Notes: generated by a model not told the origin, from the sequence alone. Shown: positions 1 to 13,719, counted from the stretch's first letter. The stretch: 64,000 bases of DNA from Marisa cornuarietis (GCA_004794655.1 SMMW01000585.1:8679501-8743500); one strand, 5' to 3'. Numbers and translations: made by a program.

Positions 1-2165
1 AGCGTTGTCAGGGACTGGTTTATGAAAAAAAAAATTATTTCGGATACTTTCATTGAGCAGAAAATTGAGAAAAGACACTCAAGCTCAAGGAAAATGATTT
101 TTTACAATAAATTTATCGATAACATTAAATTAACATTAAAAATAACTACTGATGTTTCATTGGCCAGTGAGATTTCAGCTCTTTTAGTTGAATCTTAAAG
201 TCTGCTCAGTTTTTCTGTGTGTCTGCTTGTCTGTCTTCCTCTGGAGCTTCCACAGCCCTGAAAATAGTGTTTGTCTTTCTTGCATCAGCAGACACGTTCC
301 CGACAACAGTCCTTTCTTTAGTTTGGTATTTTTCAGCTTGGTCCGGAGGAAACTGCATCAACTGAACATCGCTTGGTTCTGTGGGGACTCTTGAAATCAC
401 TCACTAAATTATTTGTTATCTCTTAGCATAGCTGCTTGCCCTCCACAGCTCTGAAGCTGATTCCACTTGTTGGCAATTTTGTCTTGTTGGTAATTTCGTA
501 CTTACTACCTAGCTAGAGACCTGCCTTAAACTACAAATGTACGCGACTGTCAGATAGTCACAATACTTAGTATACTCAACTACTGATGAATTAAAAAAAA
601 GAACTTGAATTAACCCATATACAGAGGTGCACATTCTCTCATAGGTCTGCCAGGCGTGTATAATGCACCGATAGGGATGACTAATAAATGACAGAATGAC
701 TAATAGGAAAACAAATTTTGTCCTGGAACCAATTTTTTAAATAGCACACTACTATATTAGGTTGATTATGTTGTCAGATATTATTGGAGACAATCTCAAT
801 TGTCACGTGCGATGTGAAAACTCTTGACGACGCTACTTTAACACTGCATATGTAAGCTCTGTCATTCTGCTTTATTACACTGACACATGGGACACTTCAA
901 GTGTGACTTTTCTAATATAAAATTATCATCCACAGCAACGTTTACAACCTCTCTAAACCGGAACACACAAATTTATTAGCCAAGAGGACATAACTTCGAC
1001 CTACAATAGAAAACGACAACTAGGGCTTGATCATGTAAGATCAAAATCAACCACATTAATGATTATGACAATATTGGAGATGATTATAACGATAACTGCA
1101 CTGAGGAAGCAAAACACGGGTTATATATATATATATTATGGATGTCTACCAAATGGTCTGGCAAGACATAAGTCGCGTGCAATAAGAGTGACTGCTTTCT
1201 TTTGAAGGGACTTTGGCAGGTGCACTGGGTGGACCCATGGGCCTCTCCACACCAAATTGTTTACTTGTTATCCCCCCCAACTCCATTAGCGTTCGGCAAG
1301 GATGTCTAAACATTTTAGCGACACTGGTAGCACCCCAATACACGACAGACACACTCATATACACAATTTACCATGGGGTCAAGAGAGCAAGGTTTATAGA
1401 AAGTTTTTTTTTAAAAATGTCTTACGCTTCGGACAAATTCACATCTGCTAATTGACCGTACATCGTTTATCTTTACTCACACGACAATGAAAACCCAAAC
1501 CTAAAAACTACGTTTGGGCCATGTGTTCTAAACACGCAAACTTAGATTACACAGACTGATCAGTCTGAAAGCAAGGAGCCTGGCAGCTCAGTGGTTCTTG
1601 GTTCTACTTTCTACACTAATCTGTCTGCCTTTTACAAGAAATATTGCTCGGGATTAATTTTCAAATGCCTCGGTAACCTTTTAGCTCGGACAGTGCCCGA
1701 TAGTGTGATTATTGCAGCAGCTTTGTTCCATCCGTCGCCAAGCTAAACCCAGTTTAAAACTATATAAATGAATGAGTTTACTTCATCGTAAGATATTCAT
1801 ACTAAATGTAAAGCAAGAACTCCGGTCGTTGCCAAGTTTATGACATCACAGTTTTTCCACATATTTTCCACAGAAATCTAGACCTCGCTAAAGCTTGGTG
1901 GCTAATTAGTATATACTTGAAGTGCTACCATTTGCCTCTCCCTTAGAGTAGTTAGAAGTTAGGTCAATCCAATTTTGTAATAAATAAATAAATAAATTTT
2001 ACAAGATTTGGGCAAAAGTAGTCGAATTAATTAAGAGCTATATTCAGCATTTGGACCAAGTGCTTAAATTGAAGTGGAATGAAACTCATTTCAGTAGTTA
2101 GTATCCAAGGTGACTAAGTAGTATGTCTCCTTTGGTCAAGTGAGAACCACCAGACCCGTTCCCAG
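1..2165. other. Unassigned flank upstream of the first recognised transferase exon
   Basis: No open reading frame here matches a family I recognise. The initiating exon of the gamma-glutamyltransferase should lie here or before the window, but I could not identify it. There is a short (AT)n run near 1122-1137 and an (AATA)n run near 1980-1996. A short minus-strand frame at 1146-1364 looks protein-like in places but is unassigned. Confidence 0.5.
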
Positions 2166-2452
2166 CTTGAAGATGAAGGTGCAGCAGACCTAGAGAAGGG
2201 GTCAGCACCAGGACCTGCCAGGAAAGGCACGAAAAGACACGCTGGCACCAGGTGCAGGTGTTGCAGCTGCAGCAAGGCGGTGGTGGTGGCGGCGGTGGGG
2301 ATCATGTGTGTGGTGTACATGCTGGCCATGGGCTTGGGGCTGGGCCTGGGCCTCCGCGCTGATGCTACACAGACGGACCTCGGGGTCAACGGTTCGCGCA
2401 AGGTCATTGGCGCCGTGGCGGCTGACCACACGGAGTGCTCCGAGGTTGGAAG
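2166..2452 (+). CDS. Transferase exon a: cytoplasmic tail, membrane anchor, start of large subunit
   Basis: The left edge is the nearest plausible acceptor (ttcccag) and is uncertain. The frame is open back to a TAA at 2115. It encodes a basic tail with clustered Cys, a Val/Leu/Gly-rich membrane helix, then [17 protein letters not shown], the family's conserved N-terminal strand. The donor is AG|GTAAGT at 2453, leaving a split Arg codon. Confidence 0.85.
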
Positions 2453-5400
2453 GTAAGTGAACAGTGGAGACGGGGTGGATTTAGATGGTGGATGAAAGTG
2501 AACAGTACTCACTGGGTGTTTCTACACGAGACGTTAAGTAAACATGGGTGCCTTTTGGACGGAACTTTTAGTGAACAATGAAAAACCCCAGACTTTTTTT
2601 GTGGAAAGAATGTGCTGTTGCTGCTGCTGCTCCTCCTCCTCCTCATCGTCATCGTCATCATCATTGATGTGTTTTTGTTAACAGGGACGTACTCGCCAGA
2701 GGGGGTTCCGCTGTCGACGCTGCGATATCCTCGCTTCTGTGCACCGGAGTGCGGCAGCCGCACAGCACTGGCCTCGGTGGAGGTAATGCTTGTGCCTGAA
2801 GCAGATTTTTCTGAGAAGTCCTAGTCTCCGGAGTTGTCTGGCCATCCCTATGTTCAGCTGCCTTTTTACAAATTTCAGTCGTCTGAATACGTATATGCTC
2901 ATCCAGAGTTGGGGGGGTGGAGAATGTCACGAAAACAAAATCCTGAACAATGACTATTTTGTAGCTGAAGAGACGTAGTCATAAAGCAGATGTACGTCGA
3001 CACCTGTGGGTTTTCTTAACCTCTGCTCAGTACTTACAACACCAGTAGGCTGTATTTGGAGACCGTACGCAAGGCAAGAACCTCTATCAGCCTCTTAGGT
3101 CTGCTTCTTTGACAAAGGTTGCGGTTTATAGCCAAAGCTCGGGTAAAGCTATTTCTGCTTCATGCCTATGGCCCCAGGAGAATATATATAGATGCCATAT
3201 CTACATATGAAGATGGGATATTCCTAGAAGGAGGGAAGAGATGTCTGTCTAGTGTAAGCCCCTTGCAACTTGTCACCACGTGAAATTAGGTCTCGAGATC
3301 GCGGGGTTTGGGGGTAACGAGGTGGGGCGCGTGAAATGTGGTTGAGTTGACGTCAGCGGTTCCTACTTCCTGACCTCACCACATTAACTGCAGTTTCCCT
3401 ATCAGGTGATGACAAGTGACATCATGCCCTCTGTAGCCCTGAGTAAGTTATATTTTACTGGCTAAACACACCTGTCTCTGCAAAAACTGATGAACCTAGA
3501 CGCGCCTACTCCACTGTTTCCATGTTTCTTGAACCTTCACCACACTTTCAAAAAGCAAGAAAGAGCCGCTGAAGTAAACGAAAGGCTGGAGATGTTAAAA
3601 GAAAAGCCCAGGTGGTAGTTATCCATCAAGAACGCACCCCCTACGATCGTCCTCTCGTGTGACTTTTAAGCTATCCAACAATAAAGTAGGATATCGCCTC
3701 CCCCCCATGAGTACGAGATTTAACGAGATTTATAGAAGCTGTACAATTTGGGAATTTCTCGGCTTTTACTGCCAGTCTCAAAGTTTCATAGAATGGAGCA
3801 TTACGAAAGTTTTTTTTTTAATCATTGTAAAGTGATGCTAACAGTTTGTAGACTTGATAACGTGACGAAGGATTAATGAAACACCATGGTGACGAAGGAT
3901 TAATGAAACACCATGGTGACGAAGGATTAATGAAACACCATGGTGACGAAGGATTAATGACAACACCAGAGTAACCAAAGATATTTGACGTTTCAGGGGT
4001 TTACCTGGCTGTTTACCAGAAGGAACCTCAAGCTGTGGAGATGTTCGACGGCCGGGAGGTAGCTCCACTTTCAGCGACTTACGACAAGTACTTCAACAAG
4101 TCCTTTTCCAGGGGTGGGTTCACGGCAATTCCTGTTTACGACATACACCGCAACTCTGCATGCTCTGATTTGGTTCTGCTGCCCCTGATATTTTCCCATC
4201 ACTCCCCTTCACTTCCTGCTGTCCCTCCTTCTCTCACCCACCCACTCTCCGTGGGTTTTTTTTTCATGGCCTGCCAACACATTGGTGCTTTTTGTCAAGT
4301 TCACTGTATTGCCTGTTCTGCTGTGGAAGTCTTGTAAATGAGAAGCATTTATTTTATAGCAGCAGGTCAGTTTACTTCTTGACTTTCGTGACCCTTGTTA
4401 TGTCAGCAAAAGCACGCCTTTGAAATTCAGTACATGTGTACTCAGAGTAGTGTGCACAACACCAGTCTCTTTGGGGAGCTTGTCATTCCTACCATGGAAC
4501 ATTTGTTTTCTGAAGCAACCTGCTTTAGCACCAACTCAGAGAAGAACCCCGAACTAGGGATGAATACTAAGCTTTTTCTGTCTTGCATTCTTTAGCAATA
4601 AATTTGCTGTGAGAAGGCGGGGTGGGGGATCGAGAAAGCGAGAGAAGATGAGAAAAATTGGGATGAGAGGGAAAGAGAAAGAAATGGAAAGAGAGGAGGG
4701 ATGAGGAAGCTCTGGATAGAGAAGATGAACCTTCATTTACCATTGATGAATTCATCTAAGATGGCTTTGAAATGAATGTATCCTCAGGATAGTCCAGAAA
4801 CAGCGAACAGATGAAGCATTTATTTGACAAGTATTTAGAAAGTAAATCGCGGTTAAACTATTTTAAACTATTTCAAAAAGTCATACTCTCACTGTCGGTG
4901 GTTCTTTTTTATTTTAACTTTTTAGGTATTTATCTGCGTTGGATGAATTTATATTTGGTGTGCGTTGGGTGATGGATGATGGATGTTGTCTACAGGCGGT
5001 CTGTCTATAGCAGTGCCAGGGGAGATAAAAGCACTCTGGCAGGCCCATCAGAAGTATGGGAGACTAGCATGGAAGGACTTGTTCTCGCCCGCTATCAAAA
5101 TGGCAGCTGAGGGACATCCGTTGTCCCACTCAACAGCGCGAGCCCTGGCGATTGACGGCGGCAAACTGATCAGCATTCCAGCCATATGGTAACACACATC
5201 TGCCCCTACTTGAAAATTATTGGTAGAGTGTGCATGTCTGTGTGTGCATACATGCTTGTGTATGAGTGAATGTGTGTGTGTGTGAGAGAGAGCGAGAATG
5301 CACCAACTAATTTTGAATGATAGTCCTCAACTTATCCTTGCAGAAGCTCACCTGACTCTCAGAGTGATCCATCAACACAGTCTAGTCCTTACCGGACCCA

Positions 5401-8400
5401 GCTGACATTTTTAAATCAATGGATTCAGTTGATTATGATCGTGTCAGTTATATCCATAAACCATACACAGCTAATTAAAACATTCTTACAGCTCTTCCAT
5501 TGGTTGTAGCAAGTCGGCGTAAGAAGCGGAATTACTAAGGATTGAAAGATGAAATAAAGGTCAAACTACTCGACAAATAAGCAAAAGAGAGCACCGTTAT
5601 TATTTTGTTGCGCATTTAAATTTATTTTCAACTAAGAGCGCACGTAGATTGACAAATTCTGTTCTGAGGCCAACAGCCAGTGAAATCAGTAGGTTTGCTT
5701 TTCTGCAGTCCTAGAAAGACAACAACAGTAAGCGAACGCAGATTCACATGTTCATGCTAGCTTGTAGAGTCACGTGACTCAAGGGAAAACGTGCAGCTGG
5801 GATGTGGAACAGGATGCCCGCTGGCTGAAGGAAGCAATTTCCGGTTGTTGAAAAAAATTCAGGTAAGTTTTTATGCTCGTTGAGTGAAGGAGTCGAGTGA
5901 GAAAAAATGTCCAGACTCGAGGGCAAGGAACGCTGAGGGTACCATGACTGCCATGCGTCAAGATTCGATACCGGAAGCAGAGAAGAGAACTGTTTGTCTC
6001 CCTCTCCAACGCATCTGACTTTTTGCACGTACGAGAAGTGAAAGGTTTGCACGTCTCTTTAACGTGCGTTCTTGGCGACCTTTAGTTCGGATTTCTAGAA
6101 TGCAGTTAGCAGAGGCTTCTCCTCCAGAAACTGAATCTAAAGTCTTGCCTTTGTCGGTACCTCTCCCACTCCTCTACATCCAGCTGTACGGGCCTCTGCG
6201 CGCTCTGCAGACGACTGCAAGTTTCATCTCGAGATCAGGTTTCCAAGCGGGACAAGGCCAACAAGAAGAAGCAAATGGCGTAGATTGTTATTGCTTCTGT
6301 AACAAGAAACAACGCGGGATTTAATTGCGGATTTTTGTGAATTTCGATCCCAATCAACGACTTTTAAGTTTCGTTTTATCGCCGCCTCGGTGCGTGCACC
6401 CGGTGATATCACAAAAAAAGCACACGTGCAGTGACAACGCAACAGCTGTCTCCTATAGGGAGCGCTGCGATCAGTTCAGACGCCATCAGAACTTGGGGAA
6501 TCGACTTGCATCCCATTGGCTGCGCGTAATGTCCGTTAACCAATCAGAAACACTCAGCGCCAACTCAAGGGAACTCACACAAATCCCAGATAAAATCCAG
6601 GAGGCTTTTGACAGTCGGCGATAGTGACAGGTTTCATGAAAGTGGCCTTCACCTAATTGGATGAAGAGGCACACTGTCAAGATGTTTGCTGTCTCATTTA
6701 ATGAAAAGGGAGGTGTGTAATGCCCTTACGCAGTGCACTTGAGCATGAGAGCGAAAGATAGTTGATAAAATCCTTTAGCCATGGCTTAGCCCCACTTCCA
6801 GTTTGTTTGATTTACTTGAAATGTTTGCTCCTGTCCTCAGATGTTTCCTGAGACATGGAGATTTGTTCATTATGGAAACTGAAATAAAACTTGAAGACCT
6901 TTATATCTTGACCTGCTATAAAGTTTACCTGTTTATGTGCTAAACTTGAAGTAAAAAAGCTGTGAAATCAAAGGAGTAAACAAGGAATGAGAAGGTAAAA
7001 TGTCAGATTTTTTAAAGCAGGGGAGAAAAGCCACCAGTGCCGTGAGATTTTGTGACGATGCTCTGTTGCAGCCGAATATTCTGTAAAGAGGATGGCAGGA
7101 CACCCAAGACGGCGGGGGATATGGTGTTCATGCCCGCGCTCGCCAAGACATTGGAGGGGTTTGCAAATCATGGTCCAGACTATCTTTACGGCTCCAACTC
7201 TCAAGCCGCTGCTGCGCTGATAGAGGAAATATCTTTAGCCGGTAAGGGCCGACATTAATGGAAGGGTGGGGGTAAGAGGGAAAGGGTATCAGTTTGTAAA
7301 GGCTGACATGGGACCTCAGTGGCTAAGGAGGACCGACACGTGAGTTGGAGAAGAGGTGGGAAAGGAGAGGAGTTTGGAATGTTGCCCGAGTGTTGCAGGT
7401 GTGATGCATGTGTGTATTCCTCGTCGCGAGCGCGCATACCGACGCGTATAGATATGCTAGTAAGAACAAATGTCCACCCATGTGGGTTTTTTTTTTTGTA
7501 TTGCCGCTTTCTCTTTACCTGTCTATCTGTCCGCCTGTCTGCAATGTTGACTTGTCTTGACTGTTAACCTTTTTGTAATGTCTGTCTACTGGTCTGGCTG
7601 ACTGCTTGCTTGCATGCTCTAGCCTGTCTCTCGATTGATCTGCCCATAGACTCTAATATCCGTCAGCTGTCTGTCTGTCTGCAAATCGTGAATAGTCGAG
7701 GGCTTGTGAGTAAAGAAAGATATCCAGGATTGAGGTAGGGGCAGATAAAGAAGATCTAGACAACGATCACCAGTGCAGTCACTGACACTATGTTTTTCTC
7801 TTCACCAACAGGAGGTCTGCTGAAGCAGGAGGACCTCACACGCTACCAGGTGGTCACAGCGCCCCCTGTGTCCGCGCTGCTAGGGGACCTCACTCTCTAC
7901 ACCCTCACAGCGCCTAGCGGCGGACCGGTGTTGTCGCTCGTTCTTAGGATGATCAGCGGTGAGTATCGACGCAGGTTGAGGAGACCGCCAGGTACCTCTT
8001 GTATAAGTGTACAGCAAGTGCTATCTCGGTCAGATCACGACCTACATTTCTAATGGACTCCTGACTTAGGTCAGGCGATCCAACGAGTCCCCGTGTTGGT
8101 ATCAGAGAGACAGAGACCCACTACGTCTGCGCAGGCGGTAACGCTGCTCCGACCAACGTTGGTCGAAGTCTAGCTCTAAGCTCGCACTTTTCTTTCAACG
8201 TATATTTCCTGATAATCCAAGATTAAGTCAGAAATTCGATTTATTACAAGCGCATTTGTAATTGCACATGCGCACATCATGAAGGCACGTGCAGGCTGCC
8301 TCGCGCCAAACACCTGACCTTCTTAAAGACCAACCTGAATGGTTTGCGTTTTTTGCAGATATCGGTAGATATAGGCGATAGAAACATAGCCTGTAAATTG

Positions 8401-9827
8401 CAGCCTCCAAAACCCATCCGTTAATTAATTATTCGCTAGCAAAGTACGCGATTCGCACCTGCGATCAACGAGCGCCGCTAACAGTGTACTACGTCACACT
8501 AGTGCACCATTTACAACATTGGCAGCAGTCAACACTAAACAGAGAGAGAGAGAGAGAATAAGTGACAGCTCAGATTATTCGGACATTGAAAGTCTGCACT
8601 TCTCGTGTTAAAGTAGCAGTTTTTCAAAATCACGAGAAATGCAGACTTTCAGCGTCCGAATAATCCGAACTGTCGCACTCTCTCTCTCTGTTTGGTGTTG
8701 ATGGCTGACAATGTTGTGAATGATGCACTAGTGTGACGTAGTACACTGTTAGTGGGGTTGGTTGATCACAGATGCGAATCGTAACGTAAAACTATTTAAC
8801 GGATGGATTTTGGACGCTTAAATTTACAGGTTAGGTTTATATTGTCCATATCTACCGATATAAGCGAAAAAGGCAAACCATTCAGGTTGGTTTATAAGAC
8901 CTTATGAACATAAAGATCCACCAGCGCTTTCATTTACTTCATTTTAGATGATACGGATACATATTGGTAAAATAGATCTACTCTGTAAATTTCAGCATCG
9001 CACGTGCGACAACTTATGAAATATCTGGTTGGAAGTATGAGTTGTTTTTACCTGTTATTAAGGGGGGGGGGTGCAAAGCGGTGCCACTAATATTTAGTCG
9101 CCAGCTGTGGCTGTTGTTTGCTTGGGGCGCGATAAGATTGAATTCTTTACTTTAGGTCCTACAGAATATAGTAATGGTTTTAGTCATAAAGGAAATAGTC
9201 TAAACGTATGTCATATAAGTCAAAATTAGTAATTAAGCATGAACATTATATATATATATATAAACCTCGGATTTCGTCGATAATCGGTGAAATCCGAGAC
9301 TGACGAAAACCGAGGCAATTGTATTCAATGAATCAATGTACAGTGTTTGCGGATTATAAACCAGTGCGACTTATTTGCGAAAACATTTTAGATTTTTTGT
9401 TTAATTTAGTGGGTGCGGCTTATAAACAATGCGCTACACAGACCGACATTTACGGTACATGTAATTGTAGTATTAGCACTCGCAAGCAATAAAAAAGCAC
9501 AACACAGTGGAAAGCGATGGGGTTGTCTGGCTAGACACTCGGGGTGATGCTCACACTAGAAACACCGCCACTCTGAACAGGAGAACGCGTGGGTTGCCCT
9601 TTGTTTTCGCAAATTTAGAAGCAAAAACACAGTGGGCACGCCGACTAAATCCGACGCAACCGACGAAAACCGAGACAAATTTTTCGCGGAAAAAAATCGA
9701 CGAAAACCGAAACCGACAACAACCGAAGTCAACGAAAACTGAGGTTTCACTGTCTGAACAGATTTTAGAGAAATATAAATATAAAGAAATCGCCCTTTGT
9801 GTGTGTGTGTGTATATGTATACATGTG

Positions 9828-9890
<63 letters not shown>

Positions 9891-11206
9891 TATGTTTTAT
9901 CCGATTTTAGCAGTACAATGTATAGATCATAAGCCATTTTACCTGTTACACCATACAAAAGACGTATTATAAGCCGGCACGCGCAGCTACACATACAAAA
10001 TAAGTTTTTATAAGCCAGTATGAGCAGCTACACTTACAATATGCTTTTTAGAGGCCAGTATTAGCAGTCATACAATATACATATTATAAGCCAGTGTCCG
10101 CAGGTACAAATACAAAATAGGTTATTTAAGCCAGTAGGAACACGTACAATATGCGTATTATAAGCCAGTATTAGCATTTATATAAAATACGTATTATAAA
10201 CCTATATATATATATATTAGCAGTTATAATACATGTATTGTGTCAGTATTAGCAGTTACACGTACACATCTTCCACTAACGGTCTGTGCAGCTTATTGTT
10301 TGTCTAGGGCTCTAGACCATCTTGTCCGATGTTTTTTCCACTTGTTGGATTACCGAGTTCCATTTCTCTGAAATTATTAATTGTGTTTCTGGACCATGCA
10401 ATCTTCACATTTTCTCATCTTGTGCTTCCTCGCTGCATGTTCGCTACATCTTTAGATTCTGTATCTGTTCGTTTACAAGCCTTATACTGCACTGCCGATG
10501 ACAGAAGTGTTTATTCTGACTCTCGTTCGGATCCAGATCCGACGATCTTGTGCCGACGAGCTATTATTATTATTATTGTATCATTGTTTTTGTAAAGTGC
10601 TGTGACCCTGCCTTTATAGAGGGGAAAGACATTATAGAAATATTATTTTTATACCATATAAGCCTATTTTAGCAGTGACACATGAACAGTCTTCCTCGTT
10701 GTCACCCTCCAGGCTTCGGGCTGACACCAGACGACATCAGCGACACTGAGCGGTATGGCGCAACTCTGCATAAACTCGTGGAAAGCTTCAAGTTCGCCTA
10801 CGCTGACCGCCTCAAGATCGCGGACCCAATGTTTGTGAACATATCTCGTGTAAGTTTCCATGTACAAGTGGGCAGAGCAACCTTGTTCTTACAAATGATG
10901 TGTAAAGACTAGTAAAGGTTGTTCTAATGCAATAAAATCAAAGCACAGGGTTGCCGAGTACTAGTTTCGGGCAACAGGAAGGGACGAGGCCTGAAGTGAG
11001 TTCATGTATGTGTACATGATCACGTGACAGGCCATCGCTGCTTGAGTGGTGGAGTTAATACAAGTTGACTATCTCGTAAAGTCACAGATATCAGCTCTCT
11101 GACTGGGTGATACCTGATTTGCATATGATCGAAACTCTTGCATTGGCTGCGGTCCTCCGTGACGCCAGCAGTTAGAATTAGGATAAATCGACAAAGCAGA
11201 TGTCTC

Positions 11207-11263
<57 letters not shown>

Positions 11264-13558
11264 TTTCTGGTTCTTTAGTTTTACCTCTACTGATTGTTGT
11301 TATGTTTCTTTTGTCCGACCACGTTTCCTCTTATCATCAGCTGTCCAATGAAGGGCTATTTTGGGTGGTGCCTCTGCTTTCATTCTGCGCACATGTCCTA
11401 GCCATCTTTGTCATTTTTTTATGGTAGTCACATTTGCGCAGGATTTTATTTCGGTGATTATGCTTGGCCAGAATATCTCGACGATTTTCCTCAGACATTT
11501 AGTTTGGAAGGTCCTAGTTTCTGCCTGAATTTTGCGGATATCTTCATCATTCACACACATACAGTAAGACCAAAATGACTCTTCTTCTGTAGATTCTTAA
11601 TTTTAGTTTAGAGCTTTGGACTTCCAAACTTCTCCGAGCATTGCAAAGGTTTGATTTGCTTTGATGAGTCTATTCCTCGCATCTTTTCCCCTATCTCCTT
11701 CTGTTGTTATTAGATTGGCAAGAAATGTAAACTCATGGACTTTCTCCACTTCTTTGTTGTCAGTTGGGGTGGGTTTTGTTGACTCGGCTTTCTCTCATTT
11801 CTTTTGTTTTGTCTACATTTACTTTTACTCATATTTTTGTTGCCGTTCTGGTTAGACTGTTGATCGTTTTCTTGTGTTTGTTAGATAGCTCAACACTGTC
11901 ATCAGCATAATCTAAGTCTTTCAGTTCTGACAAAAGTGTTCAGCAGATTCCTCTGTTGGTGTCTTTTGTTGAATAGGGATTATGAGATTAGTCATCCCTA
12001 TTTGTTTGGTTTAGTGTTCTCACTTTCCAGGAACCAATAGTAATGTGCTTTTTTGTTTGGTTAGAACAGGACGACTGTCAGAGTGGGAACATTCTTGATC
12101 CGCAACCGCCATAACTCCAGTTACCTGGTCTGGCTCTCCACTGCAACCGCTTGTTGAAATGTCTCTAGTCCCAGTGTCCGTAACAATATATTTTCATAGG
12201 AATTAATTGTTAGTTCATTGCCCAACCGCCTGTGGTCTGAAGGACCAGTGGATCACTCTTTGTCTGGTCTTTACCCCTCGACCTGTCCGGTGAGTGACCC
12301 TGCCAGGAACTAGTGCTCCTGTCGGCATAGTTTTAAGGATCATCGAGACACGAAATCCTCCTGACCACGTTCAAAACGGAAGTGGGGATTTAAAGGCTTA
12401 GTGGGATTAATTTTTTTCTAATGACTGGGTAAAGCTAAGTACAAAAATGATCTCCCCTCTCCTTTGATTCTCGAGAAATAAACGCCCACAAATATCACCA
12501 TGGATAAAAAAGATCAACAACAAAGACGTCAGGATTGTACATAGGATACGCGTACAGCCAATGAGAGAGCCGGACCGATCGTTAAATAAATGTGTCTGTG
12601 TATTTTTTTCTTCGCTTTCGACTGAGTGCATCCTACATCTGTCTCGAGCGGGCAGCAAACTGTCCGGAGTTGTCAGCGCCTGATCCCCACAATTTGGTAT
12701 CTCGGTAAATGTGTGGTGAGCCTTTTTTGGTCGACATTGTTGGCAGAGTTAACAAGATTGCAGAAAGTGATGTGCTGTGTGGTCCACGTCTTCGCACTTG
12801 CATATGGTTCTATCCTTTATGCCAGTTCTCTTGAGGAAGCTGTTGAGGCTGCAGTGTCTGGTCCTCAGACGGAATATTTGCGTTTGTTCAATGTTCATGT
12901 CGTGGCAGATGTTGAAGAGCGTATGTGCTACGACTGTTTCTAACTGTTTTGTTATAGAACTGATTTCTCTTTATGTTTGCAATGAGTAGGCTTGCTTCCT
13001 TGTATCTGTGTACAAGTGTGACGTCAAGGCTTTGACATCTTTCTGTGCATAGTGATATTAAGAGGCTTGTATTTCGAGAACGGAAGGGCGTTACGTGGGC
13101 GGTCACCCATCTTTTTGGAAAGTGTACCTTGTAGTGAACTTTAGGCATTATTTAAAAAAAATTGCAACCCACTAGATCTTTAAAAGATAATTACAAAAGA
13201 TGCGCTGGAAAGTTTGTGGGTGTCATGTTTGTAAATAGAATGTGGCAGCAAAATAAAGTTGAGATAAGCGCTTAAATTATCAATATCTAACTGTGTTGTG
13301 TGCAGCTGTTACAAAGATTGGTGCTTACATTGTCAATATCTAACTGTTACAGCTGTTACAGAGGATGGCGTCAGCCGATCACGCCGATCGTCTGCGACAA
13401 GCCATTGACTTTGACCGCACGTACGACCCACAGCACTACACCAACCTGTCAGCTGCCTCCTGGACAGAAGAGGGCACCACACACCTCTCTGTCATCAGCC
13501 CTGATGGCGACGCTGTGTCAGCCACAAGCTCCATAAACAGTTAGTAAGTCTCGTGTGC

Positions 13559-13613
<55 letters not shown>

Positions 13614-13687
13614 TTTCGGAGTACGAATTCCAAGAAGCACCCCTACTAGCGCACACGCTCACAAACACACCCCAACAGACTCGCACC

Positions 13688-13719
<32 letters not shown>

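Larger units (their letters stand above)
7959..10712. other. Transferase intron, 2.75 kb, packed with repeats
   Basis: Contains in order a foldback element, a pogo-like terminal-repeat remnant, a long (GT)n tract, a roughly 40-bp minisatellite and a SINE-like tail. Each is listed separately. No host coding exon was seen inside. Confidence 0.8.

Noticed and set aside
1213..1455. 80-codon frame as the missing transferase first exon
   Set aside because: It lacks a suitable donor in the right phase and does not resemble a short cytoplasmic tail.
3348..3355. TGACGTCA here and again at 34385-34392 as cAMP-response elements
   Set aside because: One or so perfect 8-mers are expected by chance per window, and neither lies near a supported transcription start.
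6360..6640. Internal promoter in transferase intron 4 from CCAAT boxes
   Set aside because: Only two short motifs support it and no downstream start exon was found.
9551..9994. Minus-strand open frame rich in His-Thr
   Set aside because: It is a translation of the (GT)n/(CA)n tract and flanking transposon remnant; no conserved sequence.
13541..13543. Apparent premature stop after SSINS in the transferase
   Set aside because: The donor TA|GTAAGT splits the codon; joined to T from the next exon it gives Tyr and the expected YFGS motif.
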